In this document: in pieces, positions 27,184 through 35,878 of the stretch | How the letters are laid out: each line of letters begins with the position of its first letter | How positions within the stretch are numbered: position 1 is the first letter of the stretch | DNA from: Parabacteroides sp. AM08-6 | GTDB lineage: Bacteria > Bacteroidota > Bacteroidia > Bacteroidales > Tannerellaceae | DNA length: 51,276 bases | Reading direction: 5' to 3' | Assembly (NCBI RefSeq): GCF_003473295.1 | Contig: NZ_QRMP01000030.1 | Coordinates: 1 to 51,276, forward strand | Notes under the pieces: generated by a model | Databases searched by the model: none | The model's input: the letters and a program-made list of their open reading frames with translations, nothing else | What the model was told of the DNA's origin: nothing | Translations under genes and position numbers: made by a program

Positions 27184-28029
27184 TTAACTGTTCCGGTACT
27201 CCTGCGGAGTCATCCCTACATGTTGCCGGAAATACTTATTGAAGAAGGAAAGATTGTTAAAGCTCAGCGAATAGGCGATTTGTTTCACAGACATATCCGT
27301 CGACTTCAGCTGAGCTTTTGCATCCATAATAATGACGTTGGTGATAATGCTCATCGGAGTCACCCCTGTTACCTTTTTAATGGTCGCGCAAAGATGAGGT
27401 AAGGTGATACCCAGCTTTTTCGCATAGAAAGAGACAGAATGCTCTTTCACATAATGCTCCATGATGGACTGCACGAACTCTTTGTAAATCTCGTTCTCCC
27501 GGCTCATGTTCAACTGTCTCCACTGAGTGAAATTCTTATATAGCTCGGAGGTGCTTTGCAAAAACAGGTTCAGGACGGAACGGGTAATATCTATGTTGCT
27601 ACTCGTATTGGGCAACGCATAAGCCTTTAACAACAGACGGAAAGCATCTTCGTAAACGGAAACGACATCCTCCGGCAACGGGACAACCGGGTTCTCCACC
27701 AATATCGGCAGGAAGTCCATTGCCGACTTGATATAATTAACACTCTCCATGAACCCGGAAGAAAAGCCGGCAAAATAAAGCTGAATCTCTCCTACGACCT
27801 CATGTATCTGAAGAAAACTACTGGGAGGAAGGGCGACAAAACTGTTCGGTCCTATATCGTATTCCGACAAATTAATCGTGGCACGGATGTGTCCTTTCAT
27901 ACAAAGCACGAATATACCGGCTTTGATTTTACCGGGAAAGCGTCCGTACGAATTCAGCAAGTCGCTGGTAATATTATCGCCTACAATGAAGTTGACAGGA
28001 AGGTCCAGTTTGGGTATTTCTTCTTTCAT
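27184..28029 (-). CDS. AraC family transcriptional regulator
   Basis: 281 residues: an N-terminal cupin-like sensing domain (about 20-140) and a C-terminal AraC double HTH (about 185-280, with YAKKLGITLPHLCATIKKVTG and VKQIAYSLSFNNLSFFNKYFRQHVGMTP as landmarks). It is transcribed away from the DUF4925 lipoprotein and TonB receptor genes, with a 167-bp shared upstream region that contains a direct repeat (28112-28143). It converges with the GLUG protein gene, with 8 bp between the stop codons. It probably controls the DUF4925-TonB pair; the inducer is unknown. Confidence 0.92.
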   Translation of the reverse strand: MKEEIPKLDLPVNFIVGDNITSDLLNSYGRFPGKIKAGIFVLCMKGHIRATINLSEYDIGPNSFVALPPSSFLQIHEVVGEIQLYFAGFSSGFMESVNYIKSAMDFLPILVENPVVPLPEDVVSVYEDAFRLLLKAYALPNTSSNIDITRSVLNLFLQSTSELYKNFTQWRQLNMSRENEIYKEFVQSIMEHYVKEHSVSFYAKKLGITLPHLCATIKKVTGVTPMSIITNVIIMDAKAQLKSTDMSVKQIAYSLSFNNLSFFNKYFRQHVGMTPQEYRNS

Positions 28030-28111
28030 CTTTTTCTCTTCATATTAATTATTGCTCACCAAAAATACAAAAAATCGGGTTGATAACAGCAATCTTATTA
28101 AGAATAGAACA

Positions 28112-28162
28112 TTTAATCCCAAATATAGAGATTGTTTTAATCCTATATCTCCCCGACCTTTG
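28112..28162 (+). promoter_or_regulatory. Candidate AraC operator repeats and promoter of the DUF4925-TonB pair
   Basis: TTTAATCC occurs at 28112-28119 and again at 28136-28143, each followed by an ATAT(A)-containing tail, a direct repeat with 24-bp period. The second copy lies in the -33 region of a -7-like box GACCTTTG (28155-28162). AraC proteins commonly bind direct repeats next to -35-type regions. The predicted start of transcription (about 28169) favours the ATG at 28197 for the downstream gene. Confidence 0.5.
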
Positions 28163-28196
28163 TACCGGATAAAAAATGAATAAACCGAAGGAAGAT

Positions 28197-29390
28197 ATGA
28201 TACGAAACTTACTACTTCATTTACTAATCATCGCAGGATTTTCCCTTTTATTGACAGCCTGTGATAACGATGACAAAGACGGGAACTTACCTACAAGTTA
28301 TTCCAATAAACTGAGCGCACCGGACGGAGGCAACCTGACGCTGACCTACAGCTCGCGTGTCCTGATTGGCAAGGATGTTTATTTCAAGAAGAAAGATTCC
28401 CAACATGCGGACATGACCCTGTTCGGTATCCTCCCCGGAGAGCCGAAAACGACAATCGAGAATATGGCTATCCAGCCCGGGAACAACAGTTATACCTTCA
28501 CCGGCAACGCGACCGGAACGAATGGCACGACTTTCCGCTACGAGGGAAGTGTCGGAAACGGCAAAATGACGTTGAACCTGACGGACGTCGCAATTCCGTC
28601 CTCTTCGCTGACCGCACAGGAGAAATGGTACATTGTCCACAGTGCACCGGGTAAGAGTCCCGTATATAACGGCGTGGGAGGTCCGGGCGGCAGCACAAGT
28701 TCACTGATTGGAATGCTTTATTCGCTTGTACTTAATAATATGTTGGGAAATGCTATCAGCTCCGTACTCGACGAAGTGTCGTTCAAGGCTGACGGAAACA
28801 TCACGGCCGCTTACGCTCCGCTGCCCGACGGCGTTACGATTGGCAGCCTGATTGTCGGAAACGGAGTTACCGGACGCCCGGCAAGCGACTGGCAACAATC
28901 GCCGCTCAATTTGGCATTCTATTATGTCAAGAATAACACCGACCTGTATGTGGTTCCCAATATCGACATGATTATCTACCAAGTACAGCTCAATAAAAGC
29001 ACGAAAGCCGGAGAAGGAGAAGGCGGTCTGGCTACGGCTATCACTCAACTGTACGAACGGCTGAACAACTGGAGCACCAAAGGTCTCAAACTGGCTATCC
29101 GCCCGGCTGAGACAAGCAATGCCGACCTCCTTCTGGTATTGGAAAAAGAGGAGATTGAAGATCTCTTCCTGTTGCTGGATATCGCAAAGGCCATTATCCC
29201 GGCCGAAACACTTAACCAACCGGTATCAGAAGCTTTATCAGGAATCATCCCTCCCGAATATGCGCCTCTCCTCGACTTGTTCTTGAATGGTAAAACATTA
29301 GGTGAGACACTCGACCTACTGCATAAAGAGCTGAATACGATGCCTATCGAAATCGGACTCTATCTGAGTAAAAAACAAACATACAACTAA
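28197..29390 (+). CDS. DUF4925 domain lipoprotein
   Basis: 397 residues from the ATG at 28197, which has AAGGAAG before it; an in-frame ATG at 28176 would start almost at the transcription start. Lipobox LLLTAC followed by DNDDKDG, the acidic +2 region typical of surface-exposed Bacteroidetes lipoproteins. The rest looks beta-rich at first (KLSAPDGGNLTLTYSSRVLIGKD) and helical later, as in DUF4925 proteins of unknown function. It ends 17 bp before a TonB-dependent receptor, so it is probably that receptor's surface lipoprotein partner, in the place a SusD would take. It is not a SusD itself. Confidence 0.75.
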   Translation: MIRNLLLHLLIIAGFSLLLTACDNDDKDGNLPTSYSNKLSAPDGGNLTLTYSSRVLIGKDVYFKKKDSQHADMTLFGILPGEPKTTIENMAIQPGNNSYTFTGNATGTNGTTFRYEGSVGNGKMTLNLTDVAIPSSSLTAQEKWYIVHSAPGKSPVYNGVGGPGGSTSSLIGMLYSLVLNNMLGNAISSVLDEVSFKADGNITAAYAPLPDGVTIGSLIVGNGVTGRPASDWQQSPLNLAFYYVKNNTDLYVVPNIDMIIYQVQLNKSTKAGEGEGGLATAITQLYERLNNWSTKGLKLAIRPAETSNADLLLVLEKEEIEDLFLLLDIAKAIIPAETLNQPVSEALSGIIPPEYAPLLDLFLNGKTLGETLDLLHKELNTMPIEIGLYLSKKQTYN

Positions 29391-29407
29391 CTTAATCAAT
29401 CATCCCG

Positions 29408-32218
29408 ATGAAGAAATTATATACGATAACAATTCTACTTCTCTTCCTATCTGTTTCCGCGTTCGGACAAACCTTGAAAGGGCATATCTATGATGCCGAA
29501 ACCAGCGAGCCGCTGATAGGTGTGAATGTCACCTATAACCTGCATGGGACCCAAGGGGTAGTATCCGATGAAGACGGCGCTTATTCCATCGAACTGCCGG
29601 AAGGGGGTGTCGACCTTGTTTTCAGTTATATCGGCTACGAAGATGTACAACTGCCGGTAGTCATCGGAAAGCGGCAAGTTCAAACGAAAGATATCTACAT
29701 GAAAGTCGGAACGAACCTGCTGGAAGACATTGTAGTCAGTGCCGGACGTTTCGAACAAAAACTGAGCGATATCACCGTCTCCATGGACTTACTGAAGACG
29801 GCCGATATTTCCAAACAAGCACCAACCGACCTGAGTGCCAGCCTGAAAACACTTCCGGGTGTGGATGTCAACGACACACAACCTTCCATCCGTGGCGGTG
29901 CAGGTTGGGCATACGGAGTCGGTGCGCGTAGCCAGATATTGGTAGACGGTATGTCTATCCTGACTCCGGGTTCCGGAGAAATCAATTGGAATATCATTCC
30001 GATGGAGAATGTGGCACAGGTCGAAATCATCAAAGGTGCCTCTTCCGTACTGTACGGCTCGTCGGCACTGAACGGTGTCATCAATGTGCGTACTGCCCGG
30101 CCGGGATTAACCCCGATTACACATATCGGTGCATATGTCGGTATCTATGGCGACCCGTCTAACGAGAATTACCGTTGGAGTGATAAAACATTCTGGAAAG
30201 ATGGCAAATATCCTGTAGAACCGATTTTGCGGAACAGCCTCCTGACAGGCGTACGCAATCCGGTTTATGAAGGCCTCGACTTTTCACACTCCCGTCGTAT
30301 CGGGAACTTTGACGTGACAGGCGGCATGAACCTTTTCACCGATGAAGGATACCGCCAACAGAGTTTCAATAAACGTTTCCGCATGGGAGGTAACCTGACT
30401 TACCACCAGCCGGATATGGGAGAAAAGATAATGAACTACGGTTTCAATGCGAACTTCCTGTCCGACAAGTATGGTGATTTCTTCCTCTGGCGCTCGCCTC
30501 AGCAGGCTTACAGCCCTTCTCCTTTCGCTAATATGGGACGGGAAGAGAATGCGTTCTATATCGACCCATTCTTCAATTATGTCAATCCGGAGAAACAGAT
30601 TTCTCACAAAGTCAAAGGACGTTTCTACTATCGGGGAGACAATATCTTCAGACCCAGCCAGGAGACTTCCATCACTGATATCATGGGAAATATGGGAACA
30701 GACTTGAATGCAATCCAGAATATAGTCAATGGTGACTTGAGTTTGCTTTATCCGATTATTCAGCCGGCTCTACAAGGTGACCTGAACGGAGCAATCGACG
30801 GGGTATACGGAGCTTTGGGACAAATCTTCCCCAACGCTACGACTGCCGATTATTGCGACCTGATAGCGTATGCCATGAATCACGGATTGCCTAGCGGTAC
30901 TTCCGACCTCATACCTTGGCTGTCGGGGGTCATTAATCCGGAGCAGTTGGAAAAGCAGAACAACGGGGTAGACAATAACTTCACCTATTACGTAGATTAT
31001 CAGTACAACAAACGTTGGGATAGCGGTGCACAAATAACGACCGGTGGAACGCTCGAACATATCCGTAACGACTCGCGGACAACCGGCATTCACAAAAGTG
31101 ACAACGTAGCCGCCTTCTTCCAATACGACCAGCGCTTCTTCGACCGGTTGAACGTTTCGGCCGGTGTTCGTGCCGAATATTATCGGGTTGATGATTTCTA
31201 CAGAGAGTCAGACACAAAGGTATTCGGAACAAAGATACCGGTACGCCCTGTTTTCCGTGCCGGGCTGAATTACCAGCTGGCTCAGTACAGTTTTCTGCGT
31301 GCCAGCTTCGGACAAGGTTACCGTAATCCGTCCATCACCGAAAAGTATGCCCGCAAGGACATCGGTGGCGTAGGGGTTTATCCGAACAGCGATGTCCAGG
31401 CCGAAAAAGGATATAACGCAGAACTGGGTATCAAACAAGGATATAAGATAGGAAATTTGATGGGCTTTATTGACCTGGCAGGTTTCTATACACAATACAC
31501 GAACATGGTGGAATTCCAGTTCGGCCTTTTCAATAACACGACTTACAAACTTATCAACAGCATCCCGGATGCTATCGATATGTTTACATCAGGTGGCGGC
31601 CTGGGTATCGGAGCACAGTTCCACAATGTATCCAAAGCCCGTATCTACGGGGCGGAAATTTCCACGAATGGTACATACGAGTTCAACAAGAATGCCCGTT
31701 TACTCTATAATCTCGGATATGTGTACATCGAACCGGAAGACGCGGATTACAAGGAACGGAATGAAATGGAGGAAGCTTATACAGACCCGTTGCAGATGAA
31801 AGAAAAATCGAATAACTCCAAATATCTGAAATACCGCCAGAAACATACAGTTAAAGGAACGTTGGATTTCCAATGGAAACGTATCAACTTGGGAGTGAAC
31901 GCAGCTTGGAAAAGCCGGACGCTGGCTGTGGATTATCTGATGGTGGATGAACGGGAGAAACCTTTCGGTCAGAAGGAAATCATGGACCATGTACGCGATC
32001 TTCTGTTCGGCAATATCGGGGGCGAAACTCTTGGTTCCTACTGGGAACAGACAAACAAATCTTACTTCACTATGGACCTCCGAGCCGGTGTGAAAGTAAC
32101 AAAAGAAGTACAGTTCCAGTTCCTTATCAATAACCTGTTGAACAAAGAATACAGTACTCGTCCGATGGCGGTAGCGGCTCCTCGCACGTTCGTGATGAGA
32201 TTGGGAATTGATTTCTAA
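29408..32218 (+). CDS. TonB-dependent outer-membrane receptor
   Basis: 936 residues. Signal peptide (MKKLYTITILLLFLSVSAFGQ), a carboxypeptidase-regulatory-like domain (about 22-105, KGHIYDAETSEPLIGVNVTY), the plug (about 125-235, with SLKTLPGVDVNDTQPSIRGG and EIIKGASSVLYGSSALNGVI as landmarks), and a 22-strand barrel ending in the aromatic-terminal TFVMRLGIDF. It transports an unknown ligand using TonB energy. It follows the DUF4925 lipoprotein by 17 bp and is probably under the divergent AraC regulator. There is no SusD, so a small ligand (metal chelate, vitamin, peptide) is as likely as a glycan. Followed by array 4. Confidence 0.93.
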   Translation: MKKLYTITILLLFLSVSAFGQTLKGHIYDAETSEPLIGVNVTYNLHGTQGVVSDEDGAYSIELPEGGVDLVFSYIGYEDVQLPVVIGKRQVQTKDIYMKVGTNLLEDIVVSAGRFEQKLSDITVSMDLLKTADISKQAPTDLSASLKTLPGVDVNDTQPSIRGGAGWAYGVGARSQILVDGMSILTPGSGEINWNIIPMENVAQVEIIKGASSVLYGSSALNGVINVRTARPGLTPITHIGAYVGIYGDPSNENYRWSDKTFWKDGKYPVEPILRNSLLTGVRNPVYEGLDFSHSRRIGNFDVTGGMNLFTDEGYRQQSFNKRFRMGGNLTYHQPDMGEKIMNYGFNANFLSDKYGDFFLWRSPQQAYSPSPFANMGREENAFYIDPFFNYVNPEKQISHKVKGRFYYRGDNIFRPSQETSITDIMGNMGTDLNAIQNIVNGDLSLLYPIIQPALQGDLNGAIDGVYGALGQIFPNATTADYCDLIAYAMNHGLPSGTSDLIPWLSGVINPEQLEKQNNGVDNNFTYYVDYQYNKRWDSGAQITTGGTLEHIRNDSRTTGIHKSDNVAAFFQYDQRFFDRLNVSAGVRAEYYRVDDFYRESDTKVFGTKIPVRPVFRAGLNYQLAQYSFLRASFGQGYRNPSITEKYARKDIGGVGVYPNSDVQAEKGYNAELGIKQGYKIGNLMGFIDLAGFYTQYTNMVEFQFGLFNNTTYKLINSIPDAIDMFTSGGGLGIGAQFHNVSKARIYGAEISTNGTYEFNKNARLLYNLGYVYIEPEDADYKERNEMEEAYTDPLQMKEKSNNSKYLKYRQKHTVKGTLDFQWKRINLGVNAAWKSRTLAVDYLMVDEREKPFGQKEIMDHVRDLLFGNIGGETLGSYWEQTNKSYFTMDLRAGVKVTKEVQFQFLINNLLNKEYSTRPMAVAAPRTFVMRLGIDF

Positions 32219-32228
32219 AGGAAGGGAA

Positions 32229-32301
32229 GGAAAAGCCTATAGTCTTTCCCGAAAAACTCTATAGGCTTTTCCCGAAAAAACGTAAGTCTTTTTAAGACAA
32301 A
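32229..32301. repeat. 22-bp periodic palindromic array (array 4, weaker)
   Basis: CTATAG occurs at 32237 and 32259, and its diverged form CGTAAG at 32281, a period of 22. The TCTTTCCCGAAAAA-type word between them repeats with the same period. GGAAAAGCCTATAG (32229-32242) is perfectly complementary to 32259-32272, giving a 14-bp stem. It starts 11 bp after the TonB receptor stop and could also act as a transcript end, though no clean T-run follows. Confidence 0.6.
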
Positions 32302-32355
32302 GCTACCAAAGGAAAGTTAGTTTGACCGGATTGGATAGACAACTACTTTTTTCCC

Positions 32356-32363
32356 TACATTTG
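32356..32363 (+). promoter_or_regulatory. -7 box of the sirtuin gene
   Basis: TACATTTG, 20 bp before the start codon, with a TTG about 22 bp upstream of it. Confidence 0.55.
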
Positions 32364-32383
32364 TAGGAAAAAAGGAATTCCTT

Positions 32384-33076
32384 ATGAAAAAGAAACTAGT
32401 TATACTGACCGGAGCCGGGATGAGTGCCGAAAGTGGCATTTCAACCTTTCGCGACTCCGACGGCCTGTGGGAAAAATACCGGGTGGAAGAGGTGGCTACA
32501 CCCGAAGGATTCGCAGCCAACCCTGAATTGGTGCTCAACTTCTATAACCAACGCCGCCGTGAACTGCTTGCCACAAAACCGAATGCCGGACATACCGGAT
32601 TGGCTGAACTGGAAAAGGAATTCGATGTCCGCATCATTACCCAAAATATCGACAACCTGCACGAGCAGGCCGGAAGCAGCCATGTTATACATCTGCACGG
32701 CGAACTGATGAAGGCCTGTTCCGTTCGCGATTTGCATACGACTTACGCTCTTTCGCCCGACTCGCCGGATATCCACATCGGCGACACAGACCCGCATGGC
32801 GTACAACTCCGCCCCTTCATCGTCTGGTTCGGCGAGGCGGTTCCCATGATTGAACCAGCCATCCGGGAAGTAGAAGATTGCGATATTTTTGTCGTCATCG
32901 GAACATCTCTTAACGTTTATCCGGCAGCCGGACTTCTCAACTATGTCCGTCGAGGCCAGCCTATCTACCTGATTGATCCGAAAGAGGTGAAAGCATATCG
33001 CAATGATATTCATTTCATCCGGAAAGGGGCATCGGAAGGTGTAAAAGAGCTAACAAAAATATTAACAGACTCTTAA
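32384..33076 (+). CDS. cobB: NAD-dependent protein deacylase, sirtuin class III type
   Basis: Removes acyl groups from lysines using NAD+, in the cytoplasm. 230 residues. The NAD-binding motif GAGMSAESGISTFRD (10-24), QNID (87-90) and catalytic His105 (HLHGE) are present. Tyr54 and Arg57 (FYNQRR) match the Tyr-x-x-Arg pair that gives class III sirtuins a preference for succinyl or malonyl lysine. The four zinc-binding cysteines are missing: the zinc region (about 107-145) has only Cys112 and instead carries Asp/His (PDSPDIHIGDTDPHG). The symbol follows E. coli CobB. The gene is probably a single unit, 77 bp before the antiporter. Confidence 0.9.
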   Translation: MKKKLVILTGAGMSAESGISTFRDSDGLWEKYRVEEVATPEGFAANPELVLNFYNQRRRELLATKPNAGHTGLAELEKEFDVRIITQNIDNLHEQAGSSHVIHLHGELMKACSVRDLHTTYALSPDSPDIHIGDTDPHGVQLRPFIVWFGEAVPMIEPAIREVEDCDIFVVIGTSLNVYPAAGLLNYVRRGQPIYLIDPKEVKAYRNDIHFIRKGASEGVKELTKILTDS

Positions 33077-33115
33077 AATCACTACGTGCATAGAAAGGCA
33101 TAACTGTTTTTTCGT

Positions 33116-33123
33116 TAAGTTTG
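33116..33123 (+). promoter_or_regulatory. -7 box of the antiporter-symporter pair
   Basis: TAAGTTTG, 30 bp before the ATG at 33154. It argues against the in-frame TTG at 33121, which overlaps it, as the start of the antiporter. Confidence 0.5.
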
Positions 33124-33153
33124 CATCCAGAAAAAAGACAAGCATATACAATA

Positions 33154-34620
33154 ATGGACAATAGCCCGACGAAGATTCCTTCGCCTTTACTTTCCTTGGT
33201 ACCCATACTCGTATTGGTATCCCTTTTGTTTGTTACCATCCGCACTTTCGGTAGCGATGCCTTGAGCGGAGGAAGCCAAATCGTATTGCTTACCGCCACG
33301 GCAGTCTGCTGCCTGATAGCAATAGGATACTGCAAAATCCGTTGGAAAACAATCGAGCTGGCGATGATAAACAATATCACCGGTGTAGCGACGGCTCTGA
33401 TTATCCTGCTGATAATCGGTGCGCTGTCCGGCAGTTGGATGATTAGCGGGGTAGTCCCTACCCTGATTTATTACGGTATGCAGATTATTCATCCGAGTTT
33501 CTTCCTGACCTCAACCTGCATTATCTGCGCCATCGTTTCCGTTATGACGGGGAGTTCATGGACAACCATTGCCACAATCGGTATCGCTTTGTTGGGTATC
33601 GGGAAAGCACAGGGATTTGATGAAGGATGGATTGCCGGAGCTATCATTTCAGGAGCTTATTTCGGAGATAAGATTTCGCCGCTTTCAGATACGACTATCC
33701 TGGCTTCTTCGGTAACGGATACACCGCTTTTCAAACATATCCGGTATATGATGATTACGACTGTTCCCTCCCTAATCATCACATTGATTATTTTTACGGT
33801 TGCCGGTTTTTCACACGAGGCAACGGCAACCGACCAGATAGCGCAATACTCTGCTGCTTTAAAAGAGACGTTCAATATTTCATTTTGGTTGTTGATTGTT
33901 CCGGTGGTCACAGGTATCATGATTGCCAAACGTGTCCCTTCCATCGTCACTTTATTTCTTTCGGCTGCGTTGGCGGGCCTGTTCGCGCTTATCTTCCAGC
34001 CTCATTTATTGCAGGAAATATCAGGTTTGCAAATACAGGACATACAAGCTAATTTCAAGGGATTGTTGATGACATTTTACGGAAGCACCGGTATCCAGAC
34101 AGGGAATCCGGAGCTGAACGACTTGGTTGCGACACGGGGAATGGCAGGCATGATGAATACAATCTGGTTAATTCTTTGTGCCATGTGTTTCGGCGGTGCA
34201 ATGGCTGCCAGCGGAATGTTGGGAAGCATCACCTCCGTATTCCTGCGTTTTATGAAACGGACAGTCGGCTTGGTCGCCTCAACGGTAGCATCGGGATTAT
34301 TCCTCAATATTTGTACGGCAGACCAGTATATTTCTATTATCCTGACCGGAAATATGTTTAAAGATATTTATGAGAAGAAAGGGTATGACAGTTGTCTACT
34401 GAGCCGGACAACAGAAGATTCCGTAACAGTTACGTCCGTGTTGATACCTTGGAATACCTGCGGTATGACACAAGCTACTATTCTGGGAGTTGCCACTCTG
34501 ACCTATCTTCCCTATTGCTTTTTTAATCTAATCAGCCCGTTGATGAGTATTACGGTTGCCGCCCTCGGGTTTAAAATAAAACGAATACATGAAAAAGCTC
34601 AAAGTATCGCTACTGGCTAA
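33154..34620 (+). CDS. nhaC: Na+/H+ antiporter, NhaC family
   Basis: A 488-residue inner-membrane carrier with about 12 hydrophobic helices. Family features are SGSWMISGVVPTLIYYG, MTGSSWTTIATIG, ISGAYFGDKISPLSDTTILAS and the C-terminal PWNTCGMTQATILGV. NhaC proteins exchange sodium for protons, and some exchange malate/lactate or amino-acid pairs. The end overlaps the start of a dicarboxylate/amino-acid:cation symporter by 32 bp, so the two are made together. This suggests the antiporter may keep the sodium gradient that the symporter uses, or that both move the same solute. The symbol marks the family only. Confidence 0.85.
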   Translation: MDNSPTKIPSPLLSLVPILVLVSLLFVTIRTFGSDALSGGSQIVLLTATAVCCLIAIGYCKIRWKTIELAMINNITGVATALIILLIIGALSGSWMISGVVPTLIYYGMQIIHPSFFLTSTCIICAIVSVMTGSSWTTIATIGIALLGIGKAQGFDEGWIAGAIISGAYFGDKISPLSDTTILASSVTDTPLFKHIRYMMITTVPSLIITLIIFTVAGFSHEATATDQIAQYSAALKETFNISFWLLIVPVVTGIMIAKRVPSIVTLFLSAALAGLFALIFQPHLLQEISGLQIQDIQANFKGLLMTFYGSTGIQTGNPELNDLVATRGMAGMMNTIWLILCAMCFGGAMAASGMLGSITSVFLRFMKRTVGLVASTVASGLFLNICTADQYISIILTGNMFKDIYEKKGYDSCLLSRTTEDSVTVTSVLIPWNTCGMTQATILGVATLTYLPYCFFNLISPLMSITVAALGFKIKRIHEKAQSIATG

Positions 34621-35755
34621 AGTAGTCATTGCCATTGCATCTGGTGTATTGTTCGGACAGTTCCTGCCTGACGGGATTGCCCGCATTTTCGTCACGTTCA
34701 ATTCATTGTTCGGGAATTTCCTTTCGTTCTCCATCCCGCTGATTATCCTGGGGCTTGTGACTCCTGCTATCGGCGAACTGGGGAAAGGGGCCGGCAGATT
34801 ACTTGCGATAACGGCACTGATAGCGTACGGTTCGACTATTTTTTCCGGCTTTTTCACCTATTTCAGCAGTTCGGCAATCTTCCCGCATATCCTGCCTGTC
34901 AATACGGAACTGACTGCAATGGAGAATCCTGAGAACTTTATGCTGCAACCCTACTTTACCGTCGGCATGCCTCCGTTGACGGAAGTGATGACGGCACTGT
35001 TGCTTTCGTTTACCATCGGCTTGGGGCTTTCCTATACAAAGGGGACGGCGCTACGTGATGTTTTCACAGACTTTAAACAGGTCATTATATTGCTGATTGA
35101 AGCGGTTATTATTCCGTTATTACCAATACACATTTTCGGTATCTTTCTGAATATGACGGTCAGCGGACAAGTGATGAGTGTCATTACCATGTTCCTGAAG
35201 GTTATTATTGTGATATTCGTCCTGCATGTGCTCTTGCTGCTCATTCAGTTCATAATAGCCGGAAGCGTCAGTGGAAAAAATCCCCTGCGATTATTGAAAA
35301 ACATGTTACCGGCTTATGCTACGGCATTGGGCACACAATCATCCGCCGCTACTATTCCGGTGACGTTGGCGCAGGCTATCAAAAACGGGGTCAGAGAAAA
35401 CATTGCCATCTTTGTTGTGCCCCTTTGCGCCACCATTCATTTAGCCGGTAGCACCATGAAGATTACGGCTTGCGCCATGGCTATCATGTATATGTCGGGC
35501 GAACCGGTCACTTTTACGGCATTGGCAGGTTTCATCCTGATGCTGGGAATAACAATGGTTGCAGCTCCCGGTGTACCGGGCGGCGCAATCATGGCTGCTT
35601 TGGGATTACTACAAAGCATGTTGGGTTTCAATGAAACCCTGCAAGCCCTGATGATTGCCCTTTATATTGCAATGGATAGTTTCGGGACCGCTTGTAATGT
35701 AACGGGCGACGGAGCAATTGCAATTGTGGTCGATAAGATAGCCGGGAAAGATTGA
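34589..35755 (+). CDS. Dicarboxylate/amino acid:cation symporter (DAACS family)
   Basis: A 388-residue inner-membrane protein of the GltP/DctA/SstT type. Features are the N-terminal helices with LSFSIPLIILGLVTPAIGELG, the re-entrant serine-rich loop GTQSSAATIPVTLAQ, the second substrate motif AGSTMKITACAMAI, and GVPGGAIMAALGLL with MDSFGTACNVTGDGA near the end. It takes up C4-dicarboxylates or acidic/neutral amino acids with Na+ or H+; which substrate cannot be told by eye. It overlaps the NhaC gene by 32 bp. Confidence 0.92.
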   Translation: MKKLKVSLLAKVVIAIASGVLFGQFLPDGIARIFVTFNSLFGNFLSFSIPLIILGLVTPAIGELGKGAGRLLAITALIAYGSTIFSGFFTYFSSSAIFPHILPVNTELTAMENPENFMLQPYFTVGMPPLTEVMTALLLSFTIGLGLSYTKGTALRDVFTDFKQVIILLIEAVIIPLLPIHIFGIFLNMTVSGQVMSVITMFLKVIIVIFVLHVLLLLIQFIIAGSVSGKNPLRLLKNMLPAYATALGTQSSAATIPVTLAQAIKNGVRENIAIFVVPLCATIHLAGSTMKITACAMAIMYMSGEPVTFTALAGFILMLGITMVAAPGVPGGAIMAALGLLQSMLGFNETLQALMIALYIAMDSFGTACNVTGDGAIAIVVDKIAGKD

Positions 35756-35878
35756 AAGAGAAACGAAGTTTTACGTTTTACGCTTTGTTAACACAATTCG
35801 ACTAGGGATAGGCTTCAAAATAGTGTTAGCCTTTATAGAAAGACATACTAAATTTCCAAGAGGATAAACACAATCAAG

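Noticed and set aside
29408..32218. SusC-type receptor of a polysaccharide-utilisation locus
   Set aside because: No SusD follows, and the upstream partner is a DUF4925 lipoprotein. The general TonB receptor label is safer.
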